A stretch of 64,000 nt of DNA from Lachnospiraceae bacterium UBA3732 (GCA_002372545.1 DFHD01000045.1:1843-65842), one strand, 5' to 3'. Positions 41,383-50,399 are shown, numbered from the stretch's first letter. Program-made: numbers and translations. Notes: generated by a model not told the origin, from the letters alone.

Positions 41383-41411
41383 TTGACGTCTTATTACAAA
41401 AGTGATAAAGT
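41383..41411 (+). promoter_or_regulatory. Promoter for the cold-shock gene
   Basis: TTGACG (41383-41388), 17-bp spacer, TAAAGT (41406-41411), 47 bp before the csp ATG. Confidence 0.62.
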
Positions 41412-41457
41412 AACTAAGGGTTAAAAAAATGTTACATAGATTTGGAGGAATGTCATC

Positions 41458-41661
41458 ATGGCAAACGGTACAGTAAAGTGGTTCAATAACCAGAAGGGTT
41501 ACGGTTTCATCACAGATGCAGAGGGTAAGGATGTGTTTGTACATTACTCTGGTCTGAACATGGAAGGCTTCAAGACTCTTGAAGAGGGTCAGCAGGTTGA
41601 GTTCGATGTAACCGAAGGCGAAAAGGGACCGCAGGCAACCAATGTTACGGTTGTTAAGTAA
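41458..41661 (+). CDS. Cold-shock protein (CspA family)
   Basis: A 67-residue OB-fold single-stranded nucleic-acid-binding protein. Both RNP motifs are intact: [13 protein letters not shown] (RNP1) and DVFVHYSGL (RNP2). Such proteins melt RNA structures and act as RNA chaperones in the cold or in general growth. The gene is preceded by TTTGGAGGAA and a short leader; no long cold-box leader typical of E. coli cspA is present. Codon choice suggests high expression. Confidence 0.97.
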   Translation: MANGTVKWFNNQKGYGFITDAEGKDVFVHYSGLNMEGFKTLEEGQQVEFDVTEGEKGPQATNVTVVK

Positions 41662-41738
41662 TCTTTCTTTATCAGTTTATCCGGTAATTCCGTTTAAGGA
41701 TTTTTTATAAAAAAATTCGATGCTGGTTGAGTAAGAAT

Positions 41739-41774
41739 AAGGAACTGTCTTTGATTGACAGTTCCTTTTTCTTT
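41739..41774 (+). terminator. Intrinsic terminator overlapping the next promoter
   Basis: An 11-bp stem AAGGAACTGTC / GACAGTTCCTT with a 7-nt loop, followed by TTTCTTT. The right arm overlaps the TTGACA of the TetR promoter. Confidence 0.9.
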
Positions 41775-41784
41775 GTGGTAAAAT
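41755..41784 (+). promoter_or_regulatory. Promoter for the TetR-type gene
   Basis: TTGACA (41755-41760), 18-bp spacer, TAAAAT (41779-41784). The -35 hexamer lies in the right arm of the upstream terminator hairpin. Confidence 0.7.
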
Positions 41785-41815
41785 GTATGTGGCAAATTAG
41801 AAGGGAGACATCAAG

Positions 41816-42400
41816 TTGACAGAAGATTTTGTTTCGATGAAAGATAAGATCATTCTTGCTGCCATTGAACTGATCAGCGACGGCGGTCTCGCTTCTGTTG
41901 CAACGAAAAATGTTGCCCGCCGGGTGAATATTGATGAGAGCATGCTGTATAAGTTTTATGGGAATATGGATGATCTCATTAAAGATTCCTGCAAGGCGTA
42001 TTTTCATTTTGATGAAGCGCTGTTTCGTTCAGCCGCTTCCAAACCGGGAACCCGTTTGGACAAGATCCGGTATTTTTTTGAAGCTTATGCAACCTACTAC
42101 GATAATTATTATGCACTCAGTACCATTGCCCTCCATTTTGAGGAGCTGCTTCATAATCCGGAAACTAGGGATTGCGTAATTGAGGGGATTAACCGGCGGA
42201 GAGAGTTCCTGGCCGGCCTCTTTCAGGAAGCAATCTATAATCATGAGATCAGGAGCGGAATGGATGGTGGTCAGCTTGCGGATGTGTGTCTCGGATATTT
42301 TTCCAGAACCTGCCTGAACCGCAGGATCGGGATTAAAAATGGATCCTTTAAGTCGGAGATCATCAAGATGGAGGATGCATTTTTTCGTCTTTTAACCTAG
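41816..42400 (+). CDS. TetR-family transcriptional regulator
   Basis: A 194-residue TetR/AcrR-type regulator. The N-terminal helix-turn-helix spans about residues 8-55 (IILAAIELISDGGLASVATKNVARRVNIDES, then MLYKFYGNMDDLI); the remainder is a helical ligand-binding and dimerisation domain. The start is TTG with AGGGAG 8 bp upstream; ATG 41837 is a possible alternative. Effector and target are unknown. The CheY-like protein follows by 22 bp and rarA after that, so the three may be co-transcribed. Confidence 0.88.
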   Translation: MTEDFVSMKDKIILAAIELISDGGLASVATKNVARRVNIDESMLYKFYGNMDDLIKDSCKAYFHFDEALFRSAASKPGTRLDKIRYFFEAYATYYDNYYALSTIALHFEELLHNPETRDCVIEGINRRREFLAGLFQEAIYNHEIRSGMDGGQLADVCLGYFSRTCLNRRIGIKNGSFKSEIIKMEDAFFRLLT

Positions 42401-42422
42401 GATATGAGAGGAGAGTTGAAGC

Positions 42423-42818
42423 ATGAAGATTTTGATTGCAGAGGATGATGTGGCAAGCGGAAAGTTTCTGACCAAGCTTCTCAGCAAATATGGTGAGGTA
42501 GTGCTGACCAGAAACGGTCTGGAAGCGGTAGACGCTTTTGTTGCGTCTGTGAATGAGGGGCAGGAGTATGATCTTGTCTGCCTGGATATCATGATGCCCA
42601 AGCTGGACGGCTACAAAGCCCTTACGGCCATCCGCGATGCGGAGAGAAAGCTCGGCATTCCCAGAATATCCAGATGCAAGGTGATCATGATCTCTGCGCT
42701 TGATGAGGACTTTGACGCGTCCTACGCCAGCAGCGACTATGATGATTATATCTGCAAACCGATCGATATCGTGAAGTTCAATTCCATGATTCAGAATCTC
42801 GGACTGGTAAAGAGTTAA
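42423..42818 (+). CDS. Single-domain response regulator (CheY-like)
   Basis: A 131-residue stand-alone receiver domain. It has the acidic pair in IAEDD, the phospho-acceptor Asp in CLDIMMPKLDG, Ser/Thr-type switch region MISAL and the lysine in ICKPID. No DNA-binding or other output domain is attached, so it signals through protein contacts or acts as a phosphate sink. No histidine kinase is adjacent. It lies between the TetR-type gene and rarA, with GAGAGGAGAG upstream of the ATG. Confidence 0.92.
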   Translation: MKILIAEDDVASGKFLTKLLSKYGEVVLTRNGLEAVDAFVASVNEGQEYDLVCLDIMMPKLDGYKALTAIRDAERKLGIPRISRCKVIMISALDEDFDASYASSDYDDYICKPIDIVKFNSMIQNLGLVKS

Positions 42819-42828
42819 TGGAGAGAAT

Positions 42829-44193
42829 ATGGACCTTTTTGATTATATGCGAAAAGAGGAGCAGAAAAAAGAGTCTCCTCTTGCCAGAAGGATGCGCCCG
42901 GAGACTTTGGATGAAGTCGTCGGGCAATCTCACATTCTGGGAAAAGACAAATTGCTATCCCGTGCGATCAGGGCAGATAAGCTTGGCTCTGTCATTTTTT
43001 ACGGCCCGCCGGGCACGGGGAAAACTACTCTGGCTGCCGTGATCGCCAATACAACGAAGGCCGAGTTCCGTGATATCAATGCCACTTCTTCCGGTAAGAA
43101 GGAGATGGAGGAGGTGATCCGGGAAGCAAAGGATAACCTCGGGATGTACGGAAAAAAGACCATTCTTTTTATCGATGAGATCCATCGTTTCAATAAAGCC
43201 CAGCAGGACTATCTGCTTCCTTATGTAGAGGACGGCACGGTCACACTGATCGGGGCGACTACAGAAAATCCTTATTTTGAAGTGAATAACGCGCTTATTT
43301 CCCGTTCTACGATCTTTCGTCTGAATCCGCTGACGAAGGAGGAGATCATGGTTCTCATCCGGCGGGCGGTAACCGACCCGGTTAAGGGAATGGGAATGTA
43401 CCATGCGGAGATCACGCCTGAGGCTGTGGAATTCCTTGCGGATGTAGCTGACGGTGATGCCCGGCATGCGCTGAATGCGGTGGAGCTGGGCGTTCTTTCC
43501 TCTGACCCGGATCCTGAAACCGGAAAGATTGTGATCGATCTTGCTGCGGCGGAGGAGTGCATTCAGAGGCGTTCCATCCGGTATGATCAGAGCGGAGACA
43601 GTCATTATGATACCATCTCGGCCTTTATCAAATCCATGAGGGGGTCGGATCCGGACGCGGCGGTCTATTACCTGGCCAAGATGATCGCGGCAGGCGAACA
43701 GGAGACCTTTATTGCCCGCAGGATCATGATCTGCGCGGCTGAGGATGTGGGAATGGCTGATCCCCGGGCCATACAGGTGGCTGAGGCCTGTGCGGCGGCG
43801 GTTGAGCGCGTGGGCTTTCCGGAGGCCCAGATCATTCTTGCTGAAGCGGCTATATATGTGGCGTCCGCGCCGAAAAGCAATTCGGTCGTCAATGCTATTT
43901 TCGATGCGCTTTCGGCAGTGAAGAAGTACGGCGATCTGCCGGTTCCGGTTTATCTTCGGGATTCGCATTATCCGGGAGCCGCTGAGCTGGGAGTAAAGGG
44001 ATACCAATATGCCCACGATTATCCCAATCATTTTGTCGATCAGCAGTACCTGCCGGATGAATTGAAGGATGCTGCATTTTATCATCCCTCGCGGCAGGGC
44101 GAGGAGGCAAGGGCGGCGGACTGGCTGGCCTTTCTCCGCGGGTCGGTCGGACGGGAAAAGGCCGGGCAGGCACCTGATCAGACAGAAGCTTAA
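42829..44193 (+). CDS. rarA: Replication-associated recombination protein A (MgsA)
   Basis: A 454-residue AAA+ ATPase of the clamp-loader clade that acts at stalled replication forks. It has Walker A GPPGTGKTTL, Walker B LFIDEIHRFNK, the sensor segment GATTENPYFEVN and the arginine finger region ISRSTIFRL. The C-terminal tetramerisation domain includes RGSDPDAAVYYLAKMI and YVASAPKSNSVVNAI. Length and motifs are typical. It starts 10 bp after the CheY-like gene. Confidence 0.96.
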   Translation: MDLFDYMRKEEQKKESPLARRMRPETLDEVVGQSHILGKDKLLSRAIRADKLGSVIFYGPPGTGKTTLAAVIANTTKAEFRDINATSSGKKEMEEVIREAKDNLGMYGKKTILFIDEIHRFNKAQQDYLLPYVEDGTVTLIGATTENPYFEVNNALISRSTIFRLNPLTKEEIMVLIRRAVTDPVKGMGMYHAEITPEAVEFLADVADGDARHALNAVELGVLSSDPDPETGKIVIDLAAAEECIQRRSIRYDQSGDSHYDTISAFIKSMRGSDPDAAVYYLAKMIAAGEQETFIARRIMICAAEDVGMADPRAIQVAEACAAAVERVGFPEAQIILAEAAIYVASAPKSNSVVNAIFDALSAVKKYGDLPVPVYLRDSHYPGAAELGVKGYQYAHDYPNHFVDQQYLPDELKDAAFYHPSRQGEEARAADWLAFLRGSVGREKAGQAPDQTEA

Positions 44194-44202
44194 GTTTGTT
44201 TT

Positions 44203-44577
44203 ATGAGGGTTGGAAGATTGGAGCGTGAAGTGTTAAAGGAAGAGAATGAACTGAATCTGAGCCGTGACGAAGGAATGTCAGCCGGCGGTGAGCAAACAGC
44301 CTCCTGCGCAGCCGGAGATGGTGCAGCCGGCGGTGAAAAAACAGCCTCCGGCGAAGCCGGAGATGGTGCAGCCTGCGGTGAGGTCAGGGTCACGAGGCCG
44401 CTCAGGGCGAGGGTAATGGCCTGGATCCTGCTGGGTGTGATCTTTCTTCTCCTGGCGGGCTTTATCATCTGCCTTATTACCGGCAGCCGGTATATGTACG
44501 GCATGCTGTTTCTGCTGATCTTCGTACCGGTTTTCTTTTATCTTATGCTTTGGATCAAAAAGGTATTCAGCAGATAG
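44203..44577 (+). CDS. Small membrane protein with tandem Gly/Ala-rich repeats
   Basis: A 124-residue protein beginning 9 bp after rarA. Residues ~25-60 are two 15-residue repeats of the type AGGE(Q/K)TAS-AGDGA, caused by a 45-bp tandem duplication. Two membrane helices follow (about 70-92 and 95-117), and the protein ends in a short basic tail. No family recognised. The start has a weak ribosome site; translation may be coupled to rarA. Confidence 0.6.
   Translation: MRVGRLEREVLKEENELNLSRDEGMSAGGEQTASCAAGDGAAGGEKTASGEAGDGAACGEVRVTRPLRARVMAWILLGVIFLLLAGFIICLITGSRYMYGMLFLLIFVPVFFYLMLWIKKVFSR
44281..44383 (+). repeat. 45-bp tandem duplication inside the small membrane protein gene
   Basis: Copies at 44281-44325 and 44326-44370, plus 13 bases of a third copy. 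Each starts GCCGGCGGTGA and ends GCCGGAGATGGTGCA. The period is 15 codons. Confidence 0.93.
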
Positions 44578-44589
44578 GCAGTTAGCAAT

Positions 44590-44623
44590 ATTTACCAAAA
44601 ACATATATGCTTTATTGGTAAAT
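44590..44623. promoter_or_regulatory. Inverted repeat upstream of the exporter operon
   Basis: ATTTACCAA (44590-44598) and TTGGTAAAT (44615-44623), perfect 9-bp arms 16 bp apart, ending at the first base before a candidate -35. It is placed like an operator for the exporter genes. Confidence 0.55.
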
Positions 44624-44652
44624 TTGTTAAAAATACGAGCAAAAAGTATGTT
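44624..44652 (+). promoter_or_regulatory. Candidate promoter for the MacAB-like exporter operon
   Basis: TTGTTA (44624-44629), 17-bp spacer, TATGTT (44647-44652). A moderate match, directly after the inverted repeat at 44590-44623. Confidence 0.45.
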
Positions 44653-44700
44653 ACATTGTCTTATGACAAGGAAATCATTAAACCTGAAGGAGTAGTAGAG

Positions 44701-46116
44701 ATGAAGAAGAAAAAGATGATCGTATCCGTTGTTGTTCTTCTTGTGCTGGCGGCTGCCGCAGCTCTTTATTTCATTGTATTTCGGAAGAAGAATGAGGACG
44801 CGGGAAACGGAAAGACTGCCTATGTGGAAAAGGTCAGCACTCTGACTGACACAGGCATTGGCGGGCAGAGCCGTTACATGGGTATTGTGGAATCCCAGGC
44901 GACCAAAGGCGTGGAGAAGGATTCGACAAAGAAGATCAAAGAGCGTTTTGTTGAGATCGACGATAAGGTTAAGGAGGGCGATCCTCTTTTTGCGTACGAT
45001 ACAGAGGATATACAGCTGGAGCTTCAGCAGATGGAGCTTGAGCTGAATAATATGCGGACCGGCCTGAATTCTGATGGTGCGGCTCTGCAGGATCTTCGGA
45101 ACCAGAAGGCAGAGGCACAGAACGAGGATGACAGGCTGATCATCACAGCGAATATCAATACACTCGTTGCCCAGATCAACCAGTCAAACTATGATCTTGA
45201 GGTTAAGCAGATGGAATATGACCGGAAAAAGGCCTCGCTGGACAACAACATCGTGTATTCTCCCATGAACGGCGTGATCAAGGCCATTAACGAGACCATT
45301 GATGCAGGCGGACAGCCTGATCAGAACACAAATGGCCAGAATAATGCATATATCACCATCATGGAGGAGGGGGATTTCCGCGTAAAGGGCACAGTGAATG
45401 AGGAGGCTCTCAATTCCCTGAATACTGGTGTGCCGGTTTATATCATTTCCCGTACGGATGAAAACAAATACTGGACCGGAACCATTGATAAGATCAACCT
45501 GGAGCCGGCTTCCAATGAGGAAAACGGCGGATCTTTCGGAATGGGAGGCGGAGGAGAAAAATCCTCAAAATACAACTTCTATGTAACGCCGGATGACTCC
45601 GAAGGACTGGTTCTCGGACAGCATCTTTATATCGAGCTGAATCTCGGTCAGCCGGTCGGCGAGAAGGTGGAGGGGGAATTAAAGCTCCCCGACTACTACA
45701 TTGTAGAAGAAGGCGATGATAAGTATGTCTGGAAGAAAAACAGCAAGGATCGTCTGGTAAAGCAGAAGCTGACACTGGGTGAATATGATGAGATGAGCGG
45801 CTCATATACGGTTGAGGACGGCCTTACGCTGGATGATTTTATTGCCTACCCCGATCCGGACTTCGTAGAAGGAATGAAGGCCACATCCAACTATGATGAA
45901 TGGATGGAACAGCAGGGGGAAAACACGGAACAGGAAGGCGAAGACGGCCTTGGTGAAGACGGCTTTGATCCCGAATATCCCGATGACGGAGAGGGTATGG
46001 ACGGATTAGAAGGGACAGATGATTTCGAGGGCGGCGACGGTGAAGGCGAACTTCCGGAAGGCGATCCGGGTGACGGCCAGGGGCTGATCGATGAACCCGT
46101 TACCGTAGAAGAATAG
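44701..46116 (+). CDS. HlyD/MacA-type efflux adaptor, first copy
   Basis: A 471-residue membrane-fusion protein with an N-terminal membrane helix (about residues 6-25). It has a lipoyl-like half-motif before and after a helical hairpin (LELQQMELELNNMRTGL...YDLEVKQMEYDRKKASLDNN), closing with IVYSPMNGVIKAINE. A beta-barrel domain follows. The C-terminal ~70 residues are extremely acidic (Glu/Asp/Gly-rich). In Gram-positives these adaptors guide substrates from an ABC permease through the wall. ATG 44701 is chosen with AAGGAG 8 bp upstream. It heads an operon with ATPase, a second adaptor and a permease. Confidence 0.87.
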   Translation: MKKKKMIVSVVVLLVLAAAAALYFIVFRKKNEDAGNGKTAYVEKVSTLTDTGIGGQSRYMGIVESQATKGVEKDSTKKIKERFVEIDDKVKEGDPLFAYDTEDIQLELQQMELELNNMRTGLNSDGAALQDLRNQKAEAQNEDDRLIITANINTLVAQINQSNYDLEVKQMEYDRKKASLDNNIVYSPMNGVIKAINETIDAGGQPDQNTNGQNNAYITIMEEGDFRVKGTVNEEALNSLNTGVPVYIISRTDENKYWTGTIDKINLEPASNEENGGSFGMGGGGEKSSKYNFYVTPDDSEGLVLGQHLYIELNLGQPVGEKVEGELKLPDYYIVEEGDDKYVWKKNSKDRLVKQKLTLGEYDEMSGSYTVEDGLTLDDFIAYPDPDFVEGMKATSNYDEWMEQQGENTEQEGEDGLGEDGFDPEYPDDGEGMDGLEGTDDFEGGDGEGELPEGDPGDGQGLIDEPVTVEE

Positions 46117-46129
46117 GAGGACCGGAAGA

Positions 46130-46831
46130 ATGCTTCTGCAGCTGACAGATATTATCAAAACCTATCAGCAGGGTACAGAGGATGTGCCGGTACTGAAATC
46201 TGTTTCTCTTTCTGTTGAGGATGGAGAGTATGTTGCCATCATGGGCCCATCGGGAAGCGGTAAATCCACACTGATGAATATAATCGGTGCGTTGGATACG
46301 CCGACCTCCGGTGAGTACCTGCTGAATGATGAAAAAATAGACGGAATGAAGGATAAAAAGCTTTCCGAGATCCGGAATAAATATATCGGCTTTGTATTCC
46401 AGAATTTCAACCTTCTGCCCAGGCAGTCCGCACTGCAGAATGTGGAGCTGCCCCTGCAGTATGCCCATGTTCCGCGCGGCGAAAGGAGACCTCTTTGCGA
46501 AAAGGCATTGCAGAGAGTCGGACTGGGCGAACGTATGACCTTCAGACCCACCCAGCTTTCCGGTGGACAGAAACAGCGTGTGGCGATTGCCAGAGCCATT
46601 GTCAATAAGCCAAAGCTCCTTCTTGCCGATGAGCCTACCGGTGCATTGGATTCCAAATCCGGCGAGCAGGTCATGAAGCTTTTTAAGGAACTGAATGAAG
46701 AGGGCGTAACGATCGTTATGATCACCCACGCCCGTGAGATCGCTCTGCAGGCAAACCGGATGCTGACCATTTTCGATGGTGAGATCACAGGCGATATCCG
46801 CAGGGATGCCGAAGGGAGGTGGCCGGAATGA
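46130..46831 (+). CDS. MacB-type ABC transporter ATPase
   Basis: A 233-residue ABC ATPase of the MacB/LolD class. It has Walker A GPSGSGKST, Q-loop FVFQNFNLLPRQSA, signature LSGGQKQRVAIARAI, Walker B LLADEPTGALD and switch His ITHAREI. It powers the permease at 48206-49489. A GGAGG lies just before the ATG, and its stop overlaps the start of the second adaptor by 4 bp. These MacB-class transporters transmit force across the membrane rather than move substrates through it. Confidence 0.95.
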   Translation: MLLQLTDIIKTYQQGTEDVPVLKSVSLSVEDGEYVAIMGPSGSGKSTLMNIIGALDTPTSGEYLLNDEKIDGMKDKKLSEIRNKYIGFVFQNFNLLPRQSALQNVELPLQYAHVPRGERRPLCEKALQRVGLGERMTFRPTQLSGGQKQRVAIARAIVNKPKLLLADEPTGALDSKSGEQVMKLFKELNEEGVTIVMITHAREIALQANRMLTIFDGEITGDIRRDAEGRWPE

Positions 46832-48192
46832 AAAAACGGATCATTGCCATCCTGATCGTTCTGCTCGTGATCGGTCTCGGCGGCTTTTTCGGTATCCGTG
46901 CCTACAGAAAGCATAAGATGAACGCAAACCCGGTGAAAGCGGTTTCGGTAGAGGTGTTCAGCAGCTTTTACAGTATGGGACCGGATTCCAAAAGCTATGA
47001 CGGAAATGTTGTCGTCAATAACCAGCAGAACGTGCGGATCCCCGAGCAGAATGTCGTGAACGAACTGAAGGTTTCGGAGGGAATGGTCGTACATCCCGGG
47101 GATGTGCTGCTGACCTACGATATGACCTCGGCAAATCTTGAACTGGAAATGATGAATGCCCAGCTGTTTCAGTACCAGGCAAATCTGACCGTCCGGCAGC
47201 ATGAGCTTGATAAGCTGAAGGCTACCGTTCCGCTGGAGGATCTTCCGCCGGAGCCTCAGCCGCAGCCGGAGCCTGAGCCGCAGCCGGATAAAGATAATAA
47301 TAGCGGAACTGCATCTCCCACGGATGCGCAGCAGGAAACGGAAAAACCGAAGGAGGAGCCCCAGCCGGAGCAGCCGACTGAAAATCCGGGAACGCCCGGA
47401 GAAGGAGCGCCGGATGAAGGAGCGCCGGAGCCGGAGCCTGTTCCGACAAGAGCGGAGCTGACAGCGGCTATCCGGGATAAGGAAAAGCAGATCAATACTG
47501 CCTATTATCAGGTGGAAATGCAGAAGCTGAATATCCAGAAGAAGGAGCTGAAGCTCGCACAGGGTGAAGTCAGAGCGACAATTACCGGTGTGGTACAGAA
47601 GGCTGATGTTTCCGAGGAAGCCCGGGCATCCGGCGAACCCTGCATTGTTGTTACGGCCCAGCAGGCAGTTACTGTACAGATTCATGTAGATGAGATGGAA
47701 GTAAAGAAGATGAAGCTGGGAACAGAGGCGCAGATCTTCTCTTATGATAATTCCTATTACTACTCAGGCTCCATAACGGAGATCGGAATGGAACCGGATC
47801 CGAATTACTATGGCTACGCGGAATATGAAACATCATGGTATCCGATCACGATATCGGTTGACCAGGATGATCCGGAACAGCCGGTATTAAAGAACGGCGA
47901 CTGGCTGAGTGTTACGATTTCCTCAGGCGTTGAAGAGGACCAGGAAGAGGAAAAACTGATCACCATCCCCACTTTCATGGTGAATGAAGAGGATGGAAGA
48001 TCCTTTGTCATGAAGGATGTCAACGGTCATCTCGCTCGTCAGTACGTTTCTACAGGCAAATCCTACTACGGTTCTTTTGTGGAGATCAGGTCCGGGCTAA
48101 GCATGACGGACTACATTGCCTTCCCGTATTCGGAGAATGCGGTGGAGGGAAAGGCCTGCGTACGGACTGACGATATTCAATCAATAAAATAA
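46828..48192 (+). CDS. HlyD/MacA-type efflux adaptor, second copy with Pro/Glu linker
   Basis: A 454-residue adaptor with an N-terminal membrane helix (about residues 5-25) and a lipoyl-type half-motif VVHPGDVLLTYD. A hairpin helix ends near residue 132, and a return helix is near 215-245 (RDKEKQINTAYYQVEMQKL). Between them is a ~75-residue Pro/Glu/Gln-rich disordered linker (PPEPQPQPEPEPQPDKD...EPEPVPTRAEL), which replaces the tip of the hairpin. It is clearly different from the first adaptor. ATG 46828 overlaps the ATPase stop; GGGAGG precedes it. Two unlike adaptors with a single ATPase and permease suggest a hetero-oligomeric adaptor ring or alternative partners. Confidence 0.84.
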   Translation: MKKRIIAILIVLLVIGLGGFFGIRAYRKHKMNANPVKAVSVEVFSSFYSMGPDSKSYDGNVVVNNQQNVRIPEQNVVNELKVSEGMVVHPGDVLLTYDMTSANLELEMMNAQLFQYQANLTVRQHELDKLKATVPLEDLPPEPQPQPEPEPQPDKDNNSGTASPTDAQQETEKPKEEPQPEQPTENPGTPGEGAPDEGAPEPEPVPTRAELTAAIRDKEKQINTAYYQVEMQKLNIQKKELKLAQGEVRATITGVVQKADVSEEARASGEPCIVVTAQQAVTVQIHVDEMEVKKMKLGTEAQIFSYDNSYYYSGSITEIGMEPDPNYYGYAEYETSWYPITISVDQDDPEQPVLKNGDWLSVTISSGVEEDQEEEKLITIPTFMVNEEDGRSFVMKDVNGHLARQYVSTGKSYYGSFVEIRSGLSMTDYIAFPYSENAVEGKACVRTDDIQSIK

Positions 48193-48205
48193 CGAGGAGA
48201 GCATC

Positions 48206-49489
48206 ATGATCGAAAATATCAGATTATCCTTTCAGGGTATTTTTTCACATAAAATGCGTTCCTTCCTGACCATGCTGGGTATCATCATCGGTATTGCCGC
48301 CATTATTGCCATTGTTTCCACCATTAAGGGAACAAATGACCAGATTAAGGAAAACCTGGTCGGCTCGGGGAATAACATCGTTAAGGTCAATCTTTCCATG
48401 AACGGGTATGTTGTTACCCCCAGCGAATATATGGAGGGCATGGCCGGTGTGCCGGTCATAGATGACAGCGTGCTGAGAAAGATGGAGGAAGATAAAAGCA
48501 TCAAGAAGGCTGTTAAGTACCATCAGGCGGTCAGCTATCAGGGAGTCAATTACAAGAATAATTCGCTGAACGGCGTAAACATGATCGGGGCGCGGAATGA
48601 TTACATTGAAATCTTTTCTTATGAGCTGACCAGAGGAAGAAAATTTGTCGACAGGGACTTTACACAGTTCAGAAATGTGGTCATTCTGGACTCTGCAGCA
48701 GTCAGTACACTGTTTCAGGGGGAAGACCCCATTGATAAGACAATAGAAGTGAAGGGTATTCCCTTCGTTGTGGTAGGTGTTGTCTCCAAGGGGGATTCCT
48801 TCCGTCCTGTTGTCGAAACAGTTGAAGACTGGTATACCTATTACGGTGAGAGTAATTCCGGTATGATCATCTTTCCGGATACCTGCTGGCAGGAAATCTA
48901 CCAGTACGATGAACCTTATCAGGTTGTGATCAAGGCTTCCTCTACGGAGGCGATGACCAAGGCGGGAAAGGCGGCTGAGGATATCCTGAACGCCGAATTT
49001 AAAACGCCCAGAGGCGGAATGAACGCCGAAGGCGAAGAGACCATTAAATATAAGAGCGAGGATACGCTGGAGAAGGCAAAGGAGCTGCAGAGACTGAAGA
49101 GCTCCACCAGCCAGCAGCTAATCTGGATTGCCAGCATATCGCTGATCGTCGGCGGTATCGGTGTTATGAATATCATGCTGGTATCCGTAACAGAGCGTAC
49201 CCGCGAGATTGGCCTGAAAAAGGCGTTGGGCGCCAGAAGAAGAACAATTCTCGGTCAGTTCCTGACTGAGGCATCGGTTCTTACCTCCATCGGCGGCATC
49301 ATCGGTGTGGGCGCTGGTATCGGCCTTGCTTACTTTATTTCCAAGGTTGCGGATGTGCCTGTTGCCATCAGTGCACCGGCCATCATTATTTCCGTAATCT
49401 TTTCGATGGTGATCGGAATCATCTTCGGACTGATCCCGTCGATCAAGGCTTCCAATCTGAATCCCATCGATGCCCTTCGCTATGAATAG
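48206..49489 (+). CDS. MacB-type ABC transporter permease
   Basis: A 427-residue permease with MacB/FtsX topology. A first helix (about residues 17-40, MLGIIIGIAAIIAIVSTIKG) is followed by a ~240-residue extracellular MacB_PCD domain and then three helices (about 308-330, 350-380, 390-415). The motif RTREIGLKKALGARRRTILGQF between helices 2 and 3 is the coupling helix region of the family. It likely exports a peptide, antibiotic or signal with the ATPase and the two adaptors upstream. GAGGAGAG precedes the ATG. Confidence 0.94.
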   Translation: MIENIRLSFQGIFSHKMRSFLTMLGIIIGIAAIIAIVSTIKGTNDQIKENLVGSGNNIVKVNLSMNGYVVTPSEYMEGMAGVPVIDDSVLRKMEEDKSIKKAVKYHQAVSYQGVNYKNNSLNGVNMIGARNDYIEIFSYELTRGRKFVDRDFTQFRNVVILDSAAVSTLFQGEDPIDKTIEVKGIPFVVVGVVSKGDSFRPVVETVEDWYTYYGESNSGMIIFPDTCWQEIYQYDEPYQVVIKASSTEAMTKAGKAAEDILNAEFKTPRGGMNAEGEETIKYKSEDTLEKAKELQRLKSSTSQQLIWIASISLIVGGIGVMNIMLVSVTERTREIGLKKALGARRRTILGQFLTEASVLTSIGGIIGVGAGIGLAYFISKVADVPVAISAPAIIISVIFSMVIGIIFGLIPSIKASNLNPIDALRYE

Positions 49490-49566
49490 ATGCGAATGGT
49501 TATGATGCTTATGAACTAGATACGATCAGGTATGAAGAAAACAGGTATGATTTAAACAGGTCTGTC

Positions 49567-49595
49567 TTGCAATTTGCAGGGAATCCTGTTATGAT
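49567..49595 (+). promoter_or_regulatory. Promoter for the SEC-C gene
   Basis: TTGCAA (49567-49572), 17-bp spacer, TATGAT (49590-49595), in the 262-bp gap after the exporter operon. The rest of that gap shows only short, AT-rich, imperfect TATGA repeats. Confidence 0.6.
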
Positions 49596-49751
49596 GTGAC
49601 CTGTGGTCCGATGATAACAGGAAAACTTCATGCCGGATCGGATCATAGAATAAAACGGGTATTGCCGGGTAAGGCTGCTTTAAAAACATGAGGGATGTCC
49701 CGAATGTCCCTGCAGCACCGGCAGTGCAGTGATAAAGAATGGGAGAATACG

Positions 49752-50261
49752 ATGAGCTTACTGAAGGATTGGCGCGACCATGCCTACGGATTGGATGACA
49801 GAACACCGGAAGGAAAAAAATTCTGGCTGGATTATTTCCAGTTTGAAAAGGGAGTATATGAGAAAATCCTGGAGGAACCGGAAAAGGTGATCACCGGAAC
49901 GGTGAAATCTCTTGCGGAAACCTACGGAACAGATATTGAGACGATGACCGGTTTCCTGGACGGAATCAATGACAGTCTGAAGGAACCCAATGATCTGGAT
50001 AATATGGAGGAGGATACGCCTCTCTCTTTGGAAATCGTTCCGGAGACTCTTTACCGGAATATGGTTGACTGCAGTGCAGAATGGCTGTACACCCTTCCCC
50101 AGTGGGATAAGATCTTCGATAAGGAAAAGCAGAAGGAGCTTTACCGGATCGAAAAGGCATCTCATACAGTCAGAAGACAGGCGCCGAAGATCGGCAGAAA
50201 TGATCCCTGTCCCTGCGGCTCCGGGAAAAAGTATAAAAAGTGTTGCGGAGCAAATGCTTAG
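49752..50261 (+). CDS. SEC-C motif protein
   Basis: A 169-residue soluble protein ending in a zinc-binding SEC-C motif ([20 protein letters not shown]), like the tail of SecA and several stress or RNA-related proteins. The N-terminal ~145 residues are helical and acidic and are not recognised. A stand-alone SEC-C protein of this size is typical of Clostridia; the tail probably binds ribosomes or SecB-like partners. GGGAG lies 6 bp before ATG 49752, so longer in-frame starts upstream are rejected. A strong terminator follows. Confidence 0.82.
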   Translation: MSLLKDWRDHAYGLDDRTPEGKKFWLDYFQFEKGVYEKILEEPEKVITGTVKSLAETYGTDIETMTGFLDGINDSLKEPNDLDNMEEDTPLSLEIVPETLYRNMVDCSAEWLYTLPQWDKIFDKEKQKELYRIEKASHTVRRQAPKIGRNDPCPCGSGKKYKKCCGANA

Positions 50262-50268
50262 AGCTTAC

Positions 50269-50294
50269 GGACGGCGCTTATGCGCCGTCCTTTT
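50269..50294 (+). terminator. Intrinsic terminator
   Basis: A perfect 9-bp stem GGACGGCGC / GCGCCGTCC with a 4-nt loop (TTAT) and a T4 tract, 8 bp after the SEC-C gene stop. Confidence 0.92.
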
Positions 50295-50399
50295 CTGCGA
50301 TTAATCCTTGATTTCAAAATCGCAGAACATTTATTATGATAAATCAAGGCGCGAAAGTAATCGCTTCGCAGGAGAATGGAAGTAAGGCGGGAGAAGAAT

